DNA from: Paludibacter sp.
Lineage (GTDB): Bacteria; Bacteroidota; Bacteroidia; Bacteroidales; Paludibacteraceae
Assembly: GCA_031284665.1 (NCBI GenBank)
Contig: JAITXR010000338.1
Span: 1-11,295 of the forward strand
Reading direction: 5' to 3'
Length of the DNA: 11,295 nt
The translations under genes and the position numbers were made by a program. Positions 8,796 to 11,295 of the stretch are shown one piece after another. Below the pieces are notes generated by a model. The model was not told where the DNA came from, searched no databases, and saw only the letters and a program-made list of their open reading frames with translations. Numbering within the stretch: the first letter of the stretch is position 1; every line of letters begins with the position of its first letter.

Positions 8796-8829
8796 TACGC
8801 AACATAAAAGCACAAATATATTGCGTACC
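8794..8829. repeat. Inner hairpin of the nested element
   Basis: GGTACGCAAcATA (8794-8806) pairs with TATaTTGCGTACC (8817-8829): nine perfect pairs, one mismatch, then three AT pairs around a ten-base loop. It lies directly against the 8830-8840 arm of the surrounding 11-bp stem, so the two helices could stack coaxially. Confidence 0.75.
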
Positions 8830-8917
8830 TACGGCACGCTAAAACGTGGGGCAAATATTTTTTCTACCAATATTTAGTGCCTAACGGCACAAAGATTGGC
8901 AAATTTGTAATCATTTA

Positions 8918-8948
8918 TTCGCATAATTTACTTCAACGGATAAATTTG
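8918..8948 (+). promoter_or_regulatory. Probable promoter for the lipoprotein-envC unit
   Basis: TAAATTTG (8941-8948) matches the Bacteroidota -7 consensus TAnnTTTG exactly. The -33 region is weak: TTCG at 8918-8921 lies 19 nt upstream instead of TTTG. Transcription would start near 8955, about 15 nt before the ATG at 8970. The position, immediately downstream of the nested palindrome, suggests a transcript separate from sprA. Confidence 0.55.
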
Positions 8949-8969
8949 TGAAATATTAATAAAAAAACA

Positions 8970-9767
8970 ATGAAAAAATCGATTTTTTATACAATAATTT
9001 GTTTTGTAATTTTGCTGTCGTGCAAAAGCAACCGGCAAATTGTGCAAACGCCTCGCAGCGCACTCGGAAGCGTTGAGCAAACAATAGAGCAAATAAAACA
9101 AGCCCAAATACAATTCAAAACGCTGAATATTAGCAAATTAACTCTTTCGGCAAATTTGGGACAAAAGCAACAAAGCGTATCGGCAAGTTGTAAAATTGTG
9201 GCTGATTCGGCGTTGCAAATTTCGGTGCAACCAATGCTGGGAATAGAAATATTCAGAATAGAAATGACTGCCGACAGCATCTTTCTATTCGATAAATTTA
9301 ACGGAAATTATGCGGCAAGCGATTTCGCGGAGTTAAGCAAAATGCTCGCTATAAAAATTGATTTTGCTACAATTCAGGCATTACTTACAAATCAATACTT
9401 TATTTATGATTGCAAAAACGAGTGTGAAAATTATTGCAAAATCGAAAATAACAGTCTGGTTTACAGCAACAATGACATTGAACAAAGTATGGAAATAAAC
9501 ACGCAAAATAGGATTAGCCGAACAAAATTATTGCAAATTCAAAAACAAAATAATCTAACTGTGGAATATCAAAATGCTGCTACTCCGGATTATAACGCAA
9601 ATCTGTTTCCCGAAAAAATTACGTTGACGGCAAATTTGCGAAACACACGAAACGCAGTGATTGAATTTGCAATCAACAAAGTAACAATAGATTCAAATTT
9701 TTCGATGCAACGGCTCGACCGCAGCCGCTATCAAAAAATTGACATTTCAAATATATTGCCAAAATGA
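8970..9767 (+). CDS. DUF4292-family outer-envelope lipoprotein
   Basis: This 265-aa product starts with a lipoprotein signal peptide: KK, the hydrophobic stretch IFYTIICFVILLS, and a lipobox ILLSC with Cys18 as the expected lipidation site. The residues after Cys (KSNRQ) lack the acidic cluster that exports lipoproteins to the cell surface in Bacteroidota, so a periplasm-facing location is likely. The body looks like alternating beta-strands. The block GIEIFRIEMTADSIFLFDK (91-109), the NQYF turn (131-134), FPEKITLTANL (213-223) and the ending YQKIDISNIL resemble the DUF4292 family. That family has been suggested to have a LolA/LolB-like lipoprotein-carrier fold, which I infer and cannot show. 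The stop overlaps the next ATG as ATGA, so it is translationally coupled to envC. This pairing is common in the phylum and suggests an envelope-assembly role. The biochemical function is unknown. Confidence 0.8.
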   Translation: MKKSIFYTIICFVILLSCKSNRQIVQTPRSALGSVEQTIEQIKQAQIQFKTLNISKLTLSANLGQKQQSVSASCKIVADSALQISVQPMLGIEIFRIEMTADSIFLFDKFNGNYAASDFAELSKMLAIKIDFATIQALLTNQYFIYDCKNECENYCKIENNSLVYSNNDIEQSMEINTQNRISRTKLLQIQKQNNLTVEYQNAATPDYNANLFPEKITLTANLRNTRNAVIEFAINKVTIDSNFSMQRLDRSRYQKIDISNILPK

Positions 9768-11002
9768 AAAAAATTATAATCATATTATTGCTTTTTATGC
9801 CGTTAGTTGTTGTTGCTCAAACTGTTAAAGACCTTGAACAGCAGCGCAAACAAACTTTGCAGGAATTGGAAACGACAAATCAAATCCTTAGCGAAACAAA
9901 AAAAACTCAGCAAAGTTCAATGACCAAACTCAATGTGATAACCAAAAACATTAACGAGCGCAAAAAACTTATCCGAAATATATCAACCGAAATATCAACT
10001 CTCAACGACGAAATGAATCGCCTAACCCGCGAAACAGGCAAATTAAATTCAAAACTTACAGACCTAAAAAACGACTATGCCCGATTGGTGGAAGAAACTC
10101 ATCGGCATAATAATCTGTACGACAGAATGTTATTTGTTCTCTCGGCTGATGATTTTGGAAAATCGTTTCGCCGTTTTCGCTATTTACAGCAATTTACCGA
10201 ATATCGAAAAGAACAAGTGGGACGAATTGAACAGGTAAAAACGCAATTGGCGCAAAAAAACGACAGCCTCGAACAACACAAAAAAACAAAAACCGATGTC
10301 ATTCTGCAGCAACAACAAGAGGCAACAAAACTGACACAAGACCAACAAAAAGAAAAAACAGTTTATAACGACCTGAACCGCAAGCGGAAACAGTTGGAAA
10401 GCGACCTTAAAGCACAACAAAAAAAAGCGGCGCAACTAAATAATAAAATCGAACAACTGATAGCCGAAGAAATCCGTAAAGCCGAAGAAAAAAACAAAAA
10501 AGACAACAAATCAACTACCGAAACTTCATCGGGCAAAGCAAGCAATTCGGCGGAATCGGTTTTGACAAAAGAGCAGCAATTGGTTTCAAAAAACTTTGCC
10601 GATAATCGTGGTCGCCTGCCGTGGCCTACCGAAAAAGGCTTTGTGAGCGGGCATTACGGCGTGCAACCACATCCCGTTTTGACACACGTAACTACCGACA
10701 ATAAAGGCGTTTACATTCAAACGCCGGCTCAAAGCAATGCTCGCGCAGTATTCGAAGGTGTTGTAACTCAGCGATTTTCGGTACCGGGGAGCAATAATGC
10801 AATAATTGTGCAACACGGCGAATATCGCAGCGTTTACGCCAATCTTACCGAAATTTACGTTAAAGTAGGCGATAATATAAAAGCAAAACAGGCAATCGGG
10901 AAAATTTACACCGATACCGACAACGACAATAAAACAGAACTCTATTTTCAGGTTTGGAAAGACAAAAACCTCCTAAATCCTGAATCGTGGCTGGCGAAAT
11001 AA
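9764..11002 (+). CDS. envC: EnvC-like murein hydrolase activator with a degenerate LytM (M23) domain
   Basis: EnvC proteins are periplasmic. In E. coli, EnvC activates AmiA and AmiB amidases to split septal peptidoglycan under FtsEX control. The product is 412 aa. Residues 1-18 form a signal peptide (MKKIIIILLLFMPLVVVA, cleavage probably before Gln19). Residues 21-245 are Q/K/E-rich coiled coil, interrupted by the family block FVLSADDFGKSFRRFRYLQQ (124-143). A Ser/Thr/Lys linker (246-268) leads to the LytM domain (about 284-412). The zinc ligands of active M23 peptidases are absent: the HxGxD site reads NKGVY (N313, Y317), the YAHL histidine is N360 in YANL, and the HLHF pair is ELYF (E392, Y394). 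This is the pattern of an activator, not an endopeptidase. The amidase partner is not in the window. The start ATG overlaps the stop of the lipoprotein gene by four bases (ATGA). Confidence 0.9.
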   Translation: MKKIIIILLLFMPLVVVAQTVKDLEQQRKQTLQELETTNQILSETKKTQQSSMTKLNVITKNINERKKLIRNISTEISTLNDEMNRLTRETGKLNSKLTDLKNDYARLVEETHRHNNLYDRMLFVLSADDFGKSFRRFRYLQQFTEYRKEQVGRIEQVKTQLAQKNDSLEQHKKTKTDVILQQQQEATKLTQDQQKEKTVYNDLNRKRKQLESDLKAQQKKAAQLNNKIEQLIAEEIRKAEEKNKKDNKSTTETSSGKASNSAESVLTKEQQLVSKNFADNRGRLPWPTEKGFVSGHYGVQPHPVLTHVTTDNKGVYIQTPAQSNARAVFEGVVTQRFSVPGSNNAIIVQHGEYRSVYANLTEIYVKVGDNIKAKQAIGKIYTDTDNDNKTELYFQVWKDKNLLNPESWLAK

Positions 11003-11057
11003 CTAATAGTGATTAACGATTAGTGATTAGTGAAAAACTACTAATTAAGTGATTAAC
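11002..11057. repeat. AGTGATTA-type short repeats after envC
   Basis: AGTGATTA occurs at 11008-11015, 11022-11029 and 11048-11055; the first and last copies extend to the identical 10-mer AGTGATTAAC. Interleaved ATTAGT/ACTAAT pairs (for example 11026-11031 with 11040-11045) could form only weak 6-bp AT-rich hairpins. No T-tract terminator is evident after envC. Confidence 0.6.
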
Positions 11058-11076
11058 TTCCAAATTAGATAACTAC

Positions 11077-11142
11077 TCAAACCATTCAAACACTCAAACT
11101 ATTCAAACTGCTCAAACATTCAAACTGCTCAAACATTCAAAC
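11077..11142. repeat. Phased TCAAAC array upstream of parE
   Basis: TCAAAC occurs eight times, starting at 11077, 11086, 11094, 11103, 11112, 11120, 11129 and 11137, so the spacing alternates between 8 and 9 nt. The 17-mer TCAAACTGCTCAAACAT is perfectly duplicated at 11103-11119 and 11120-11136. A diverged 17-nt copy is at 11086-11102 and a further half copy starts at 11137. The array ends 14 nt before the parE ATG, so it falls in the promoter/leader region of that gene. No TAnnTTTG motif is visible between envC and parE. Confidence 0.8.
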
Positions 11143-11156
11143 TTTTACAAAACAAT

Positions 11157-11295
11157 ATGGACGAATTATTAAAACAGAACGAAACGTATAACTACAACGA
11201 AAATGATATTATTACCCTCGAAGGGCTTGAGCACGTGCGCCATCGCCCGGGTATGTATATCGGTAAACTTGGCGATGGCAAACATGCTGATGATG
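11157..11295 (+). CDS. parE: DNA topoisomerase IV subunit B (5' end, partial)
   Basis: The first 46 codons are present and the gene runs off the window. The protein starts [18 protein letters not shown] and continues [20 protein letters not shown], then GDGKHADD. The [10 protein letters not shown] block is the N-terminal GHKL-ATPase signature shared by GyrB and ParE. The following [11 protein letters not shown] resembles Bacteroidota ParE (typically GKLGDGSSADDG) better than their GyrB (typically GDISxxGLHHL). Topoisomerase IV unlinks daughter chromosomes; subunit B supplies the ATPase that drives strand passage by subunit A (ParC), which is expected outside the window. The ATG at 11157 is chosen because it gives the expected short lead into the ATPase domain. 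A GyrB assignment cannot be fully excluded from 46 residues. Confidence 0.82.
   Translation, partial: MDELLKQNETYNYNENDIITLEGLEHVRHRPGMYIGKLGDGKHADD

Larger units (their letters stand above)
8693..8890. repeat. About 200-nt nested inverted-repeat element between sprA and the lipoprotein gene
   Basis: Three inverted repeats are nested about one centre. The outer is GTcCCGTTAG (8693-8702) with CTAACGGcAC (8881-8890), one mismatch. The next is AATATgTTGGTAGAA (8728-8742) with TTCTACCAATATT (8862-8874), which leaves one bulged G and allows AT pairs around a perfect 9-bp core. The third is AGCGTGCCGTA (8762-8772) with TACGGCACGCT (8830-8840), a perfect 11 bp. Inside the third lie two neighbouring hairpins, at 8780-8795 and 8794-8829. 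If transcribed, the DNA could fold into a long branched structure. The right edge also forms a small hairpin, GTGCC-TAAC-GGCAC (8877-8890). There is no ORF inside and I see no target-site duplication. It may be a MITE-like or other dispersed repeat, or a structured 3' UTR of sprA; the sequence alone does not decide. Confidence 0.7.

Noticed and set aside
8762..8840. Cloverleaf-like fold suggesting a tRNA
   Set aside because: It has no T-loop or D-loop motifs, no plausible anticodon arm and no CCA-like acceptor end. The stems are palindromic repeats, not tRNA arms.
10583..11002. EnvC C-terminal domain as an active M23 endopeptidase
   Set aside because: Every zinc-ligand position is substituted, so hydrolytic activity is not expected.
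11077..11142. Possible CRISPR array
   Set aside because: The repeats are 6-17 nt and the gaps 2-3 nt, so there are no spacers of CRISPR length, and no cas genes are present.
11157..11295. gyrB rather than parE
   Set aside because: The [11 protein letters not shown] segment after MYIG follows the Bacteroidota ParE pattern; GyrB normally has GDI and then GLHHL. The call remains short of certain because only 46 codons are visible.

Overview
The window reads as chromosomal DNA of a Bacteroidota bacterium, most likely of the Bacteroidales or a nearby order. Four observations support this. There is a full-length sprA/sov gene, the giant outer-membrane translocon of the type IX secretion system (T9SS), which is confined to this phylum. 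There is a DUF4292 lipoprotein paired with an EnvC-like gene. Two promoters match the Bacteroidota -7 consensus TAnnTTTG. No recognisable Shine-Dalgarno sites were seen at the gene starts. The DNA is AT-rich, and every gene called is on the + strand.

Layout. Positions 2-223 hold the end of an unidentified gene with a very basic C-terminus. A strong hairpin (253-294) that looks like a terminator follows it. After a spacer, a good promoter (494-524) drives ruvA (540-1130, Holliday-junction branch migration). sprA (1139-8620, 2493 aa) begins 8 nt after the ruvA stop and is probably co-transcribed and translationally coupled with it. The 349-nt gap after sprA has three parts: a 21-nt tandem repeat, a roughly 200-nt nest of inverted repeats (8693-8890), and a second promoter (about 8918-8948). 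That promoter serves a two-gene unit: a DUF4292 lipoprotein (8970-9767) and envC (9764-11002), which overlap by ATGA. EnvC has a coiled coil and a LytM/M23 domain that has lost its metal ligands, as expected for an activator of cell-wall amidases rather than an enzyme. A spacer of two short-unit repeat blocks follows. The window ends in the first 46 codons of a type IIA topoisomerase B subunit, most likely parE.

The genes are mostly core functions: DNA repair, protein secretion, envelope biogenesis and cell separation, and chromosome decatenation. They do not form one pathway, although sprA, the lipoprotein and envC all act at the envelope. No phage, transposase, CRISPR or defence gene is visible. 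The least explained DNA is intergenic: the nested palindrome behind sprA and the phased TCAAAC array in front of parE.
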